A stretch of DNA of 64,000 nucleotides, taken from contig NZ_FWXN01000011.1 of NCBI RefSeq assembly GCF_900176385.1, forward strand, positions 94,468 through 158,467, read 5' to 3'. Positions within the stretch are counted from its first letter, which is position 1. The number at the start of each line of letters is the position of its first letter. Under the pieces are notes generated by a model. The model had not been told where the DNA came from. It saw nothing but the letters and a program-made list of their open reading frames with translations, and did not search any database. Below are positions 52,434-62,540 of this stretch, one piece after another. Both the position numbers and the translations under genes were made by a program. The stretch is from Janibacter indicus. Lineage in GTDB: Bacteria; Actinomycetota; Actinomycetes; Actinomycetales; Dermatophilaceae.

Positions 52434-52598
52434 CTAGTGGGCCCGCCAGAAGTCGGCCCGTGCCGGCACCGGCCGCTCCGGGTGCACCCGGCGCAGGTGC
52501 TCGACGTAGCGCTCGTAGCGGTCGGCCCCGGTCACCCCCGACACGAAGCGGCCGATCCGCCGCACCACGTCGAAGGTGGTGGCCGTCCCCGCGCTCAT
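52434..52598 (-). CDS. ybdD: YbdD/YjiX-family small protein
   Basis: 54 aa. Sequence RRIGRFVSGVTGADRYERYVEHLRRVHPERPVP is the YbdD (DUF466) signature. It follows cstA, with its start overlapping the cstA stop by 1 nt (TGATG). YbdD accompanies CstA-type pyruvate or peptide carriers in many bacteria, where it is needed for transport. Confidence 0.88.
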   Translation of the reverse strand: MSAGTATTFDVVRRIGRFVSGVTGADRYERYVEHLRRVHPERPVPARADFWRAH

Positions 52599-54893
52599 CA
52601 GTGGCCGCCCTTGGCGGCGGGCGAGGGCTCCAGGCCCGCCTCCCGCCACTCGGCGAGGACCTGCTTCTCCTCGGGGGTGGCCATCGGGCCCGAGGGCGCG
52701 AAGATCCGCGACGGGACGCCCTCGGTCTCGCTCGTCGGTAGCCCGCCGTGGCGCACGGCGCGCACCATGACGACGACGGCCGCGGCGACGACGATGATGA
52801 CGAGCACGGCGAAGACGATCGACAGGGTGCCCTGGACGAGCGAGTTGAAGATGATCTTGTCCATGTCGGCCGGGGACGCGGCGCCGGTGAGCAGCTCGCC
52901 CTTGTCGCGCGCCTCCACGAAGGCGTCACGCTGCGCGAAGTAGCCGATCTTGGGGTTGCTGCTGAAGATCTTCAGAGCGGATGCCCACAGGGTGATGAGC
53001 AGGTCCCACACGAGCGCGATGCCCGGGATCCACGCCCAGCGCAGGTTGCCCTGCTTGACGATGATCGTCGTGACGACCGCCAGCGCGATCGCCGCCAGGA
53101 GCTGGTTGGCGATGCCGAAGAGCGGGAAGAGGGTGTAGATACCGCCGAGCGGGTCGAGGATGCCCATGACGAGGATCGACCCCCACCCGGCGACGACGAT
53201 GAGGCTGCACAGCCAGGCGCCCGGGCGCCACGACGGGTCCTTGAAGCGGGCCATGCCGGGGACATTGCCCAGGGCGTCGGAGAACATGAAGCGCGCGACG
53301 CGAGTGCCGGCGTCGACCGTGGTGAGGATGAAGAGCGCCTCGAACATCACCGCGAAGTGGTACCAGAAGGACTTCAGCGACTCGCCACCGAAGACGCTCA
53401 TGACCTCGCTCATGCCGAAGGCGAGCGTCGGGGCGCCGCCGGTGCGGGAGATGATCGTCTCCTCGCCGACGCTGTCCGCGGCCTGCTGGAGGGTGGCCGC
53501 GTCGACCGGTGGCACGGGCCCACCCGACGGGGTGCTGAGCGGCAGGCCGTTGACGTAGTCGGCGGCGCTGCCCGGCTCGCCACCGGTGAGCGCGACCGGG
53601 GCGTTCATCGCGAAGTAGATGTGCTGGTCGATGCTCACGGCCGCGACCATCGCCATCACGGCGACGAAGGACTCGGTGAGCATGGAGCCGTAACCGATTG
53701 AAGCGGGCCTGGCTCTCCTTCTCGATGAGCTTGGGGGTGGTGCCCGAGGAGATCAGCGCGTGGAAGCCGGAGAGGGCGCCGCAGGCGATGGTGATGAAGA
53801 GGAAGGGGAAGAGCGACCCGGCGAAGGCGGGACCGGTGCCCGTCGACGCGAACTCGGTGACCGCCGGCATCTTCACCTCGGGGCGCGCGACGAGGATGCC
53901 GATCGCGAGCAGCGTGATCGTGCCGACCTTCATGTAGGTCGACAGGTAGTCGCGGGGGGCGAGGAGCAGCCAGACCGGGAGCACCGACGCGGCCAAGCCG
54001 TAGCCGATGAGCAGCCAGGCCAGCGTGATCGGCTCGAGGGTGAAGGTCTGCGACAGCGTCGGGTGCTCGGCGACCCAGCCGCCACCGATGATGGCCGCGA
54101 CGAGCAGGGCCACGCCGATGAGCGAGACCTCGCCGACCGCGCCGGGCCGCAGGTAGCGCAGGTACAGGCCCATGAAGAGCGCGATGGGGATCGTCATCGC
54201 GATGGAGAAGACACCCCAGGGGGAGTGGGCCAGGGCGCCGATGACGACGATGCCCAGGACGGCGATGAGGATGAGCATGATGGCGAGCACGCCGACGATC
54301 GCGGCGGTGCCCCCGACCCGTCCGAGCTCGTCGCGGGCCATCTGCCCGAGGCTGCGTCCGCCGCGTCGGATCGACAGGTGCAGGACCATGTAGTCCTGCA
54401 CCGCTCCGGCGAAGACCACCCCGACGACGATCCACAGGGTGCCCGGCAGGTAGCCCATCTGGGCGGCGAGCACGGGGCCGACGAGCGGCCCGGCACCGGC
54501 GATCGCGGCGAAGTGGTGCCCGAAGAGCACCCGCCGGTCCGTCGGCATGAAGTCCTTGCCGTTTTCGAACTCCTCTGCGGGAGTGGCGCGCTCGTCGCGC
54601 GGCTTGAGCACCTTGTACTCGACGAGCCGGGCGTAGAAGCGGAAGCCGATGATGTAGGTGCACACTGCGGCGAAGACGAACCAGACGGCGTTGACGTGCT
54701 CGCCCCGGACCACGGCGATCATCGTCCAGCCGACCGCCCCGAGCAGGGCGATGAGCGCGAAGACGAGCTTCTCCCTTCCGCTCACCGTGTGTGGCGTGCG
54801 GACGGCGACGGGGGGACGACCGGGGTCGGTGCGGACCGTCGTGACGCCGTCCCGTTCGTCCATGACGGTGCTCGATGCGCTGCGCTCGCTCAT
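52598..54893 (-). pseudogene. cstA: CstA carbon-starvation family carrier, single frameshift
   Basis: Polytopic carrier of peptide or pyruvate type. The N-terminal part (54893 down to about 53700) reads TMIAVVRGEHVNAVWFVFAAVCTYIIGFRFYARLVEYKVLKPRDERATPAEEFENGKDFMPTD, and the C-terminal part runs from SMLTESFVAVMAMVAAVSIDQHIYFAMNAPVALTG to the end. The two lie in different frames. The break is at 53698-53699, where the + strand has TT and one T would be expected; removing it joins QARF to IGYGSMLTES. Total length would be about 764 aa. It may be a real mutation or a sequence error. ybdD is translationally coupled downstream. Confidence 0.88.
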
Positions 54894-54954
54894 CCTTTCC
54901 TTCGTCCACGTCGTCGTGATCAGGGCTGTGTGCCGAAGGTAACGCAGTCATGGC

Positions 54955-54960
54955 TAGGCT
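54955..54960 (+). promoter_or_regulatory. -10 hexamer of lpd
   Basis: TAGGCT, 7 nt, ATG 54968. Leaderless pattern. Confidence 0.5.
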
Positions 54961-54967
54961 GTCGGAC

Positions 54968-56365
54968 ATGGCTGATTTCGACGTCGTTGTGCTCGGTGCT
55001 GGACCCGGTGGCTATGTGGCGGCGATCCGCGCCGCGCAGCTCGGCAACAAGGTCGCGGTGATCGAGAAGAAGTACTGGGGCGGTGTCTGCCTCAACGTGG
55101 GCTGCATCCCGAGCAAGGCGCTCATCAAGAACGCCGAGCTCGCGCACACCCTGACCCATGACAAGAAGAAGTTCGGCATCGAGGGCGACGCCACGATGTC
55201 CTTCGGCCCGACGCACGCGCGCTCCCGCCAGGTGAGCGCCGGCATCGTCAAGGGCGTCCACTTCCTCATGAAGAAGAACAAGATCACCGAGATCGACGGC
55301 TGGGGCACGATCACCTCCGGCAACACCGTCGACGTCGCCCTCAACGACGGCGAGACCAAGACCGTCTCCTTCGACAAGCTGATCATCGCCGCCGGCGCCA
55401 CCACCCGCATGCTCCCCGGCGTCGAGGTGAGCAAGAACGTCGTCACCTACGAGGAGCAGATCCTCGACGAAGACCTGCCGGGCTCGATCATCATCGCCGG
55501 CTCCGGCGCCATCGGCGTCGAGTTCGCCTACGTGCTCAAGAACTTCGGCGTCGACGTCACGATCGTCGAGTTCCTCGACCGGATGGTCCCCACCGAGGAC
55601 GCCGACGTGTCCAAGGAGCTGGCCAAGCACTACAAGAAGCTCGGCGTCAAGGTCATGACGAGCACCAAGGTCGAGTCCGTCGAGGACACCGGCTCCGGCG
55701 TCAAGGTCACCGTCACCCCGGCGAAGGGCGGCGACGCGCAGGTCCTCGAGGCCGACCGCCTCCTGTCGGCGATCGGCTTCGCCCCGCGCACGCAGGGCTA
55801 CGGCCTGGAGTCGATCGGTGTCCAGCTCACCGAGCGCGGCGCCATCGAGATCGACGAGTACTGCCGCACCAACGTCGACAACGTCTACGCCATCGGTGAC
55901 TGCACGGCCAAGCTCATGCTCGCCCACGTCGCCGAGGCCCAGGGCGTCGTCGCCGCCGAGCACATGAACGGCGCCGAGACGATGCCGGTCGACTACGACT
56001 TCATCCCGCGCGCGACTTACTGCCACCCGCAGATCGGGTCCTTCGGCTACAGCGAGGAGCAGGCCAAGGAGAAGGGCTTCGACGTCAAGACGGCGACCTT
56101 CCCCTTCACCGCCAACGGCAAGGCCATGGGCCTGGGCGACGCGGTCGGCTTCGTCAAGGTCGTCGCCGACGCCGAGCACAACGAGATCATCGGCGCCCAC
56201 ATGATCGGCCCCGACGTCACCGAGCTGCTGCCGGTCCTCACGCTCGCGCAGAAGTGGGACCTCACCGCCGACGAGGTCGCGCGCAACGTCTTCGCCCACC
56301 CGACCCTGTCCGAGGCGGTCAAGGAGGCCGTCGAGGGCATCGCGGGGCACATGATCAACCTCTGA
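54968..56365 (+). CDS. lpdA: Dihydrolipoyl dehydrogenase
   Basis: E3 of 2-oxoacid dehydrogenase complexes, reoxidising dihydrolipoamide with NAD+. 465 aa. FAD motif GAGPGG (10-15), redox disulfide CLNVGC (41-46), NAD domain ([10 protein letters not shown]) and the C-terminal His444-Glu dyad in HPTLSEA. A single gene with its own promoter and strong terminator. Confidence 0.95.
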   Translation: MADFDVVVLGAGPGGYVAAIRAAQLGNKVAVIEKKYWGGVCLNVGCIPSKALIKNAELAHTLTHDKKKFGIEGDATMSFGPTHARSRQVSAGIVKGVHFLMKKNKITEIDGWGTITSGNTVDVALNDGETKTVSFDKLIIAAGATTRMLPGVEVSKNVVTYEEQILDEDLPGSIIIAGSGAIGVEFAYVLKNFGVDVTIVEFLDRMVPTEDADVSKELAKHYKKLGVKVMTSTKVESVEDTGSGVKVTVTPAKGGDAQVLEADRLLSAIGFAPRTQGYGLESIGVQLTERGAIEIDEYCRTNVDNVYAIGDCTAKLMLAHVAEAQGVVAAEHMNGAETMPVDYDFIPRATYCHPQIGSFGYSEEQAKEKGFDVKTATFPFTANGKAMGLGDAVGFVKVVADAEHNEIIGAHMIGPDVTELLPVLTLAQKWDLTADEVARNVFAHPTLSEAVKEAVEGIAGHMINL

Positions 56366-56371
56366 CCCACG

Positions 56372-56411
56372 CGACGAGGGGCCCCGGGACGGATCCCGGG
56401 GCCCCTCGTCG
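56372..56411 (+). terminator. Strong terminator after lpd
   Basis: Perfect 18-bp arms CGACGAGGGGCCCCGGGA and complement around a CGGA loop. Confidence 0.85.
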
Positions 56412-56442
56412 TGCCCGGGGAGGCGGTGCCCGGGGAGGCGGC

Positions 56443-57846
56443 TCAGGCCATGTCCTCCAGCTCGACCCCCTTCGTCTCCGGCACGAAGCGCAGGACGAAG
56501 AGGAGGGAGAGCAGCGCGAAGACGGTGTAGAAGCCGTAGGCGAACCACAACCCCACGTCGGCCATCGAGGGGAAGGTCGTCGAGATGACGAAGTTGGCCA
56601 GCCACTGGGCGGCCGCGGCGATCCCGAGCGCGAGGCCACGGATGGTGTTGTTGAACATCTCGCCGAGCAGCACCCAGACGACCGGCCCCCACGAGACCCC
56701 GAAGAAGACGACGAACGCGTTGGCGGCGACGAGCGCGATGAGCGCGGCGTCGTCGGTCAGGTTGGGCTGCCCGTCCACGAGCCGGGCCTGGCTGAAGATC
56801 CACGCCATGACCCCCAGGCTGGCCGTCATCCCGGTCGAGCCGATGAGCAGCAGCAGGCGGCGGCCGATCTTGTCGATGAGCGCGATGGCGACGAGGGTGA
56901 CGACGATGTTGGTGACCGACGTGATGACGGTCTGCTTGAGCGCGTCGTCCTCGGTGAAGCCGACGGACTGCCACAGCGTCGACGAGTAGTAGAAGATGAC
57001 GTTGATCCCGACGAACTGCTGGAAGACCGATAGGGCGATGCCGATCCAGACGATCGGCAGCAGCCCGCCACCGGGCTTCCTCAGGTCGGCGAACGAGGAG
57101 CGGGCCTCGCGGACGATGGTCCGCTTGATCTCGCTGATCCGGGTGTCGATGCCGTCGACGAGGACCTGGCCCAGGACGTCCCGGGCGCGCTGCTCGTCCC
57201 CGACCCTGATGAGGAAGCGCGGCGACTCCGGGATCGTCACGGCCAGGACGCCGTAGGCCACCGCCGGCAGGGCCTCGGCGAGGAACATCCAGCGCCACGC
57301 GTCGAGCCCGAAGGCCATCGGCTCGTTGGAGCCGCCGGCCGCCGCGGCGATGGCGAAGTCGGAGAGCAGCGCGACGAAGATGCCCGTGACGATGGCCAGC
57401 TGCTGCAGCGACCCCATCCGACCCCGGATCGCGGCGGGGGAGATCTCGGCGATGTAGGCGGGGGCGATGACCGAGGCGGCGCCGACGCCGACGCCGCCGA
57501 CGGCCCGCCAGAAGATCATGTCCACGGGCCCGAAGGCCAGGCCCGATCCGATCGCGGAGAGGGTGAAGAGCACGGAGGCGATGACCATGATCCGGATGCG
57601 GCCGATCCGGTCGGCGATCCGCCCGGCGAGGTAGGCGCCGAGCATGCAGCCCAGCAACGCCGAGGAGACGACGAACCCGGTGAGGGCCGAGGGCATGCCG
57701 AAGTCCTCGCGCATGGCCCCGACCGCCCCGTTGATCACGGCGGTGTCGAAGCCGAAGAGGAAGCCGCCGAGGGCTGCGACCAGGGCGAGCTGGATGACCC
57801 TCGCCGTGTGGTACGCGCCGGGTGTCGCCGTCGTCGATGAGCTCAT
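56443..57846 (-). CDS. Sugar porter, MFS
   Basis: 467 aa, 12 membrane helices. AALGGFLFGFDTAVINGAVGAM and GRIADRIGRIRIMV, QQFVGINVIFYYSSTLW, and RFVPETKGVELEDM are sugar porter (XylE/GalP/Glf type) hallmarks. Probably a hexose or pentose proton symporter or facilitator; the sugar is unknown. ATG 57846 has GGGAGAGG 6 nt upstream. Confidence 0.9.
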   Translation of the reverse strand: MSSSTTATPGAYHTARVIQLALVAALGGFLFGFDTAVINGAVGAMREDFGMPSALTGFVVSSALLGCMLGAYLAGRIADRIGRIRIMVIASVLFTLSAIGSGLAFGPVDMIFWRAVGGVGVGAASVIAPAYIAEISPAAIRGRMGSLQQLAIVTGIFVALLSDFAIAAAAGGSNEPMAFGLDAWRWMFLAEALPAVAYGVLAVTIPESPRFLIRVGDEQRARDVLGQVLVDGIDTRISEIKRTIVREARSSFADLRKPGGGLLPIVWIGIALSVFQQFVGINVIFYYSSTLWQSVGFTEDDALKQTVITSVTNIVVTLVAIALIDKIGRRLLLLIGSTGMTASLGVMAWIFSQARLVDGQPNLTDDAALIALVAANAFVVFFGVSWGPVVWVLLGEMFNNTIRGLALGIAAAAQWLANFVISTTFPSMADVGLWFAYGFYTVFALLSLLFVLRFVPETKGVELEDMA

Positions 57847-57933
57847 GGTCAACCTCTCCCTCGGGGACGTGACAGCCACGCTAGGGGCGCAGCGTCGGTT
57901 CTTGCGGATTAGGGCCCCGGCGGAACTCGCTGC

Positions 57934-57939
57934 TAATCT
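57934..57939 (+). promoter_or_regulatory. Probable -10 of rpsO
   Basis: TAATCT, predicting a start near 57946 and an rpsO leader of about 95 nt. Confidence 0.35.
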
Positions 57940-58039
57940 TCAACGGTTGCCGTGAGAATCGGCCGCGGATCCACAGAGCCCCGGTGAACCAGCCCGGGCG
58001 CGCCGCGCAACAACCCCAGAGAAGGAGCAGTGTCGCAGC

Positions 58040-58309
58040 ATGCCGCTGACCGCTGACGTCAAGAAGCAGATCATGGCCGAGTACGCCACCGTCGAGGGCG
58101 ACACCGGCTCCCCCGAGGTGCAGGTCGCGCTGCTCACCCAGCGCATCAAGGACCTCACCGAGCACTCCCGCGAGCACAAGCACGACCACCACAGCCGCCG
58201 CGGCCTGCTGCTGCTCGTCGGTCGTCGTCGCCGCCTCCTGCGTTACCTGGAGAGCACCGACATCGAGCGCTACCGTGCGCTGATCAAGCGCCTCGGCCTT
58301 CGCCGATAA
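58040..58309 (+). CDS. rpsO: 30S ribosomal protein S15
   Basis: 89 aa. [46 protein letters not shown] and the tail LIKRLGLRR are standard S15. AAGGAG lies 12 nt before the ATG. Upstream of pnp, as is usual. Confidence 0.97.
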   Translation: MPLTADVKKQIMAEYATVEGDTGSPEVQVALLTQRIKDLTEHSREHKHDHHSRRGLLLLVGRRRRLLRYLESTDIERYRALIKRLGLRR

Positions 58310-58322
58310 CAGCTTCGTGGAG

Positions 58323-58347
58323 AGCGGTTCCCGCCAAGGGGGCCGCT
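58323..58347 (+). terminator. Imperfect hairpin between rpsO and pnp
   Basis: Arms AGCGG / CCGCT with an inner partial stem, then TTCTTCG. A weak terminator or RNase processing site. Confidence 0.35.
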
Positions 58348-58380
58348 TCTTCGCGTATCCGGGGGGGAATCTCCCTTCGG

Positions 58381-58408
58381 CACAACTGAAGAGACCCACA
58401 ACTGAAGA
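58381..58408 (+). repeat. 12-bp direct repeat in the pnp leader
   Basis: CACAACTGAAGA at 58381-58392 and again at 58397-58408, 16 nt apart. It lies in the 5' leader of pnp, so it may be an RNA control element. Confidence 0.7.
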
Positions 58409-58479
58409 TCGTCACAGCAGAAGACCTACCGGGGCACAACGACGATGCTCCCGGTTCGCAGAGAGAAAAGGAGGACCCG

Positions 58480-60852
58480 ATGGAGGGTCCTGAGATCACC
58501 GCCGCCGAAGCCACCATCGACAACGGCTCGTTCGGCACCCGCACCATCCGGTTCGAGACCGGTCGCCTCGCCAAGCAGGCTGGAGGCGCGGTCAGCGCCT
58601 ACCTCGACGGCGAGACCATGCTCCTGTCGACCACGACGGCCGGCAAGACCCCCAAGGACCACTTCGACTTCTTCCCGCTGACGGTGGACGTCGAGGAGCG
58701 GATGTACGCCGCCGGTCGCATCCCCGGCAGCTTCTTCCGCCGCGAGGGTCGTCCGGGCACGGACGCCATCCTCACCTGCCGCCTCATCGACCGCCCGCTG
58801 CGCCCGACCTTCAAGAAGGGTCTGCGCAACGAGGTCCAGGTCGTCATCACCGTGCTGTCGGTCCACCCGGACCACCAGTACGACGTCCTGGCGATCAACG
58901 CCGCCTCGGCGTCGACGCAGATCTCCGGCCTGCCCTTCTCGGGCCCGATCGGTGCCGTCCGCGTCTCGCTCATCGACGGCCAGTGGGTTGCCTTCCCCAA
59001 CTTCAGCGACATCGAGCGCTCGACCTTCGACATGGTCGTCGCCGGCCGCGTCGTCGGTGACGACGTCGCGATCATGATGGTCGAGGCCGAGTCCACCGAG
59101 TCGACGTGGAACCTCGTGAAGAACGAGGCCAAGACCGCGCCGACCGAGGAGGTCGTCGCCGAGGGGCTCGAGGCCAGCAAGACCTTCATCAAGGTCCTGT
59201 GCGACGCCCAGGCCGAGCTGGCCCGGGCGGCCGCCAAGCCGGTCGAGGACTTCCCGATCTTCCTCGACTACCAGGACGACGCCTACGCCGCCGTCGAGCA
59301 GGTCACCTCGGCCGACCTCGCGACCGCGCTGACGATCGCCGGCAAGGCTGAGCGCGAGGAGCGCCTCGACGAGATCAAGGAGGCCATGAAGGCCTCGCTC
59401 GCGGGCACTGAGGAGGCTCCCGGCGAGTTCTTCGGGCGCGACAAGGAGCTCTCGGCGGCCTACCGCTCGGTGCAGAAGGCGCAGGTGCGCCAGCGCATCC
59501 TGCGCGACAAGGTCCGCATCGACGGCCGTGGCCTCGCCGACATCCGCGCCCTGGGCGCAGAGGTCGAGGTCCTGCCGCGCGTGCACGGCTCGGCGCTCTT
59601 CGAGCGCGGCGAGACCCAGATCTTGGGTGTCACCACGCTCAACATGCTCAAGATGGAGCAGCAGATCGACTCGCTCGGGCCGGTCACCAAGAAGCGCTAC
59701 ATGCACAACTACAACTTCCCGCCCTACTCGACCGGTGAGACCGGCCGGGTCGGCAGCCCGAAGCGTCGCGAGATCGGCCACGGCGCGCTCGCCGAGCGTG
59801 CGCTCCTGCCGGTGCTGCCCCCGCGCGAGGAGTTCCCCTACGCGATCCGCCAGGTCTCCGAGGCCCTCGGGTCCAACGGCTCGACGTCGATGGGCTCGGT
59901 CTGCGCCTCGACGATGTCGCTGCTCAACGCCGGTGTGCCGCTGCGCGCCGCCGTGGCCGGCATCGCCATGGGTCTGGTCTCCGACGAGGTCGACGGTGAG
60001 ACCCGCTACGCGGCGCTCACCGACATCCTCGGTGCCGAGGACGCCTTCGGCGACATGGACTTCAAGGTCGCCGGTACCCGCGAGTTCGTCACGGCCATCC
60101 AGCTGGACACCAAGCTCGACGGCATCCCGGCCTCCGTCCTCGCCGGTGCGCTGACCCAGGCCCGTGACGCGCGGATGCACATCCTCGACGTCATGAACGA
60201 GGCCATCGACGCGCCCGACGAGATGGCGCCGACCGCGCCGCGGATCATCACCGTCCAGGTCCCGGTCGACAAGATCGGTGAGGTCATCGGGCCCAAGGGC
60301 AAGATGATCAACCAGATCCAGGACGACACCGGCGCCGACATCAGCATCGAGGACGACGGCACCGTCTTCATCGGTGCGGTCGACGGCCCGTCGGCCGATG
60401 CTGCGCGCAACGCGATCAACGCCATCGCCAACCCGCAGATGCCCGAGGTCGGCGAGCGCTTCCTCGGCACCGTCGTCAAGACGACGACCTTCGGCGCCTT
60501 CGTCTCGCTGACGCCGGGCAAGGACGGCCTGCTGCACATCTCCGAGGTGCGCAAGCTCGTCGGTGGCAAGCGGATCGACGCCGTCGAGGACATCCTCGGT
60601 GTGGGCCAGAAGGTCCAGGTCGAGCTCAAGGAGATCGACCCCCGCGGCAAGCTGAGCCTCGCCGCCGTCCTCACCCCGGAGCAGGAGGCCGAGCTGGCCG
60701 CCGGCTCCAAGGGCGATGACGAGGGTGGCCGCGGTGGTCGCCGTGAGGGTGGCCGTGACGGCGGTCGCCGTCGTCGCCGCCGTGGCGACAACGACTCCGG
60801 CGAGTCCGCCGAGACCGAGTCGGCCGACGCGGGCGAGTCGCAGGACGACTGA
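58480..60852 (+). CDS. pnp: Polyribonucleotide nucleotidyltransferase (PNPase)
   Basis: Phosphorolytic 3'-5' exoribonuclease. 790 aa: two RNase PH domains, KH ([23 protein letters not shown]) and S1 ([28 protein letters not shown]), then a tail of alternating basic ([17 protein letters not shown]) and acidic sequence. A perfect Shine-Dalgarno AAGGAGG lies 8 nt upstream. Follows rpsO with its own repeat-bearing leader. Confidence 0.97.
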   Translation: MEGPEITAAEATIDNGSFGTRTIRFETGRLAKQAGGAVSAYLDGETMLLSTTTAGKTPKDHFDFFPLTVDVEERMYAAGRIPGSFFRREGRPGTDAILTCRLIDRPLRPTFKKGLRNEVQVVITVLSVHPDHQYDVLAINAASASTQISGLPFSGPIGAVRVSLIDGQWVAFPNFSDIERSTFDMVVAGRVVGDDVAIMMVEAESTESTWNLVKNEAKTAPTEEVVAEGLEASKTFIKVLCDAQAELARAAAKPVEDFPIFLDYQDDAYAAVEQVTSADLATALTIAGKAEREERLDEIKEAMKASLAGTEEAPGEFFGRDKELSAAYRSVQKAQVRQRILRDKVRIDGRGLADIRALGAEVEVLPRVHGSALFERGETQILGVTTLNMLKMEQQIDSLGPVTKKRYMHNYNFPPYSTGETGRVGSPKRREIGHGALAERALLPVLPPREEFPYAIRQVSEALGSNGSTSMGSVCASTMSLLNAGVPLRAAVAGIAMGLVSDEVDGETRYAALTDILGAEDAFGDMDFKVAGTREFVTAIQLDTKLDGIPASVLAGALTQARDARMHILDVMNEAIDAPDEMAPTAPRIITVQVPVDKIGEVIGPKGKMINQIQDDTGADISIEDDGTVFIGAVDGPSADAARNAINAIANPQMPEVGERFLGTVVKTTTFGAFVSLTPGKDGLLHISEVRKLVGGKRIDAVEDILGVGQKVQVELKEIDPRGKLSLAAVLTPEQEAELAAGSKGDDEGGRGGRREGGRDGGRRRRRRGDNDSGESAETESADAGESQDD

Positions 60853-60865
60853 CCGCACGGTTCCT

Positions 60866-60911
60866 GACGAAGGGGGCCGACCCTCCAGCTGGAGGGTCGG
60901 CCCCCTTCGTC
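60866..60911 (+). terminator. 46-bp perfect palindrome after pnp
   Basis: 23-bp arms with no unpaired loop (AGCT centre). The outer ends are CGAAGGGGG motifs in opposite orientation. Confidence 0.85.
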
Positions 60912-60958
60912 GTGCTCGCGGATGAGGGCGCGGCACGGGGCGAGCGCGTGGCTCCGGC

Positions 60959-61564
60959 TCAGGGCAGGGTGAAGCCGCGTGGCTGGCCACCCGAGGGGTG
61001 GGAGTTCTCGACCCACCGGTCGACGGCCTCGGTGTCGATGCTCTGCAGGGCCTCTCGTGCGGCGGGCGCATTGCCGCCCCTGACCTTGCAGTCGAGCGAG
61101 CCGGAGCGGATCGTGCAGTCGAGGGTGGAGCCCGGGTGCTGCTCGCGCAGCAGCGCGACCCCCTCGAGCCACCAGGCGATGGGTGCCTTGTCCACCGGCG
61201 CCAGGTAGTGCACGTCGGCGGTCGAGTCGAGACCGCGGATCGACCAGTCGGAGCCGCTCCAGCCGTGGGAGACGTTGGCCAGGCGGGTCGCCGACGCGGA
61301 CGGGGTGTCGAGGATGGCCTGGTCGAAGACCACCTCCGACGTCACGGTCCGGATGCGCCCGCTGCCGGGCACCGGGTTGCTGTCGACCTCGACCTCGCTG
61401 ACCCCCGGGATCGCCTCGACCTGCTCGGCGAAGGTCAGGGGGCGGGGGTCGGGGCGGGTGGCCGCCTGGTAGCCCAACCACCCCAGCCAGGCCGCCAGGA
61501 GCGCGATCGTCACGACGACGGAGACGCCGACGAGCGGCGATGTCGTGGATCGACCGGTGCTCAT
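60959..61564 (-). CDS. Hypothetical single-pass membrane protein
   Basis: 201 aa. An N-terminal membrane helix (SPLVGVSVVVTIALLAAWLGWLGYQAA) followed by an extracytoplasmic domain with two cysteines (LDCTI and LDCKV) near the end. No family recognised. ATG 61564 follows GGGAGATGG; longer upstream reading is arginine-rich and not plausible. It is convergent with pnp; a gene broken by a frameshift lies divergently on its other side. Confidence 0.65.
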   Translation of the reverse strand: MSTGRSTTSPLVGVSVVVTIALLAAWLGWLGYQAATRPDPRPLTFAEQVEAIPGVSEVEVDSNPVPGSGRIRTVTSEVVFDQAILDTPSASATRLANVSHGWSGSDWSIRGLDSTADVHYLAPVDKAPIAWWLEGVALLREQHPGSTLDCTIRSGSLDCKVRGGNAPAAREALQSIDTEAVDRWVENSHPSGGQPRGFTLP

Positions 61565-61721
61565 GCGCCATCTCCCTGGGGGTCTCTCTGGTGGGGGTCC
61601 ATCATCACCCACGCGGCCTCGCCTGTGGACAAGCGACGCGCACAACCTGCGCATCGCTCATACCGTGGGGCGAACGTCGTTGCGACGGCGCCGAACTCAC
61701 GCCACACCCCAGGGGGGAACC

Positions 61722-62202
61722 TTGAAGCCGCTACGCCTGCTCGTCGGATTCATCGCGGTGCTGCTCGTCATCGCCGGCGCGACGGTCACCGTTCTGCTCG
61801 GACCGGACGACACCTGGGGCGGTGAGCCCGAGGCAGTGCCCGACGCCAAGCCGGTCATCGTCTCCGGTCCGCAGTTGCTCGACGTCGCCGGGCGACCACT
61901 CGGTGAGCCCCTGGGGCGGCCGTGCCGATGGGCGCACGGAGCAGGACGGCCCGGTGCGAGTGCTGCGTGTCAAGCAGGGTCTGCTCGTCATCACGAACAA
62001 GCAGTGGGAGCGCAACCTGTACCTCGAGCAGGGATTCGAGTGGAAGCAGGCAACGCGCGAGCGCAAGATCCACGGTCCCCATCACCGTGACCTGGTCTAC
62101 GACGAGCACTACCTGCTGTCGGCTGCCATCCTCATCCCCGACTCGGGGGCGCCCTCGGTCATCGGCAGCGACGGGGAGAGGGTCCTCGAATTCCCCCGCT
62201 GA
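61722..62202 (+). pseudogene. Membrane-anchored hypothetical protein, frameshifted
   Basis: TTG 61722 with GGGGGG 5 nt upstream begins LKPLRLLVGFIAVLLVIAGATVTVLLG, a signal or anchor helix, then EPEAVPDAKPVIVSGPQLLDVAGRPLGEP. After about 61910-61925 the plausible frame changes: the next frame gives GRADGRTEQDGPVRVLRVKQGLLVITNKQWERNLYLEQGFEW to a stop at 62202. The GGGGCGG run is a likely indel site. No family recognised. The C-terminal part has Trp and Tyr at spacing typical of a folded domain. Confidence 0.6.
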
Positions 62203-62221
62203 GTGGGTTGGTCGGGCATGA

Positions 62222-62257
62222 GGAAGCCCCCGGCACCGTGCGGTGGCGGGGGCTTCC
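62222..62257. terminator. Bidirectional terminator
   Basis: Arms GGAAGCCCCCG / CGGGGGCTTCC, 14-nt loop, between convergent genes. Confidence 0.7.
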
Positions 62258-62281
62258 CGGCGTGGGGGAGCGGTCGCTCGG

Positions 62282-62425
62282 TCAGGCCGCGTGGCGCGCG
62301 GTGCGACGGGTCTCGTCGATCCAGCGCATCTCCATGCGGGTCCGGCCGTCCTTGCCGCGCACGGCGACCCAGGTGCAGGTCAGCTTCGGGGCGGTGCGGG
62401 TGCTCTTGATGGTCGTCACGGTCAT
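62282..62425 (-). CDS. Small basic protein, 47 aa
   Basis: Short gene starting with ATG at 62425, with a perfect AGGAGGT 8 nt before it, and ending in TGA at 62282. Sequence MTVTTIKSTRTAPKLTCTWV then a Lys/Arg-rich part with MRWIDETRR. One Cys; no hydrophobic segment. No family recognised. The repeat cluster upstream and the strong ribosome site support it being real. Confidence 0.65.
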   Translation of the reverse strand: MTVTTIKSTRTAPKLTCTWVAVRGKDGRTRMEMRWIDETRRTARHAA

Positions 62426-62450
62426 GTCGGACACCTCCTGTTCATGTTCT

Positions 62451-62492
62451 GTTCACCTACGACACTAACACCAAGGTGAACACAAGGTGAAC
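62451..62492. promoter_or_regulatory. AGGTGAAC repeat cluster between small gene and dapB
   Basis: AAGGTGAAC at 62473-62481 and 62484-62492 (11-bp period, one helical turn), and GTTCACCT inverted at 62451-62458. Probable regulator-binding array for one or both divergent genes. Confidence 0.55.
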
Positions 62493-62527
62493 GACGCGCC
62501 GGGTGAGCCGCTGATCGGGCGTCTTCG

Positions 62528-62533
62528 TAGGCT
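62528..62533 (+). promoter_or_regulatory. -10 hexamer of dapB
   Basis: TAGGCT, 7 nt, ATG 62541. Leaderless pattern. Confidence 0.5.
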
Positions 62534-62540
62534 GACCCCC

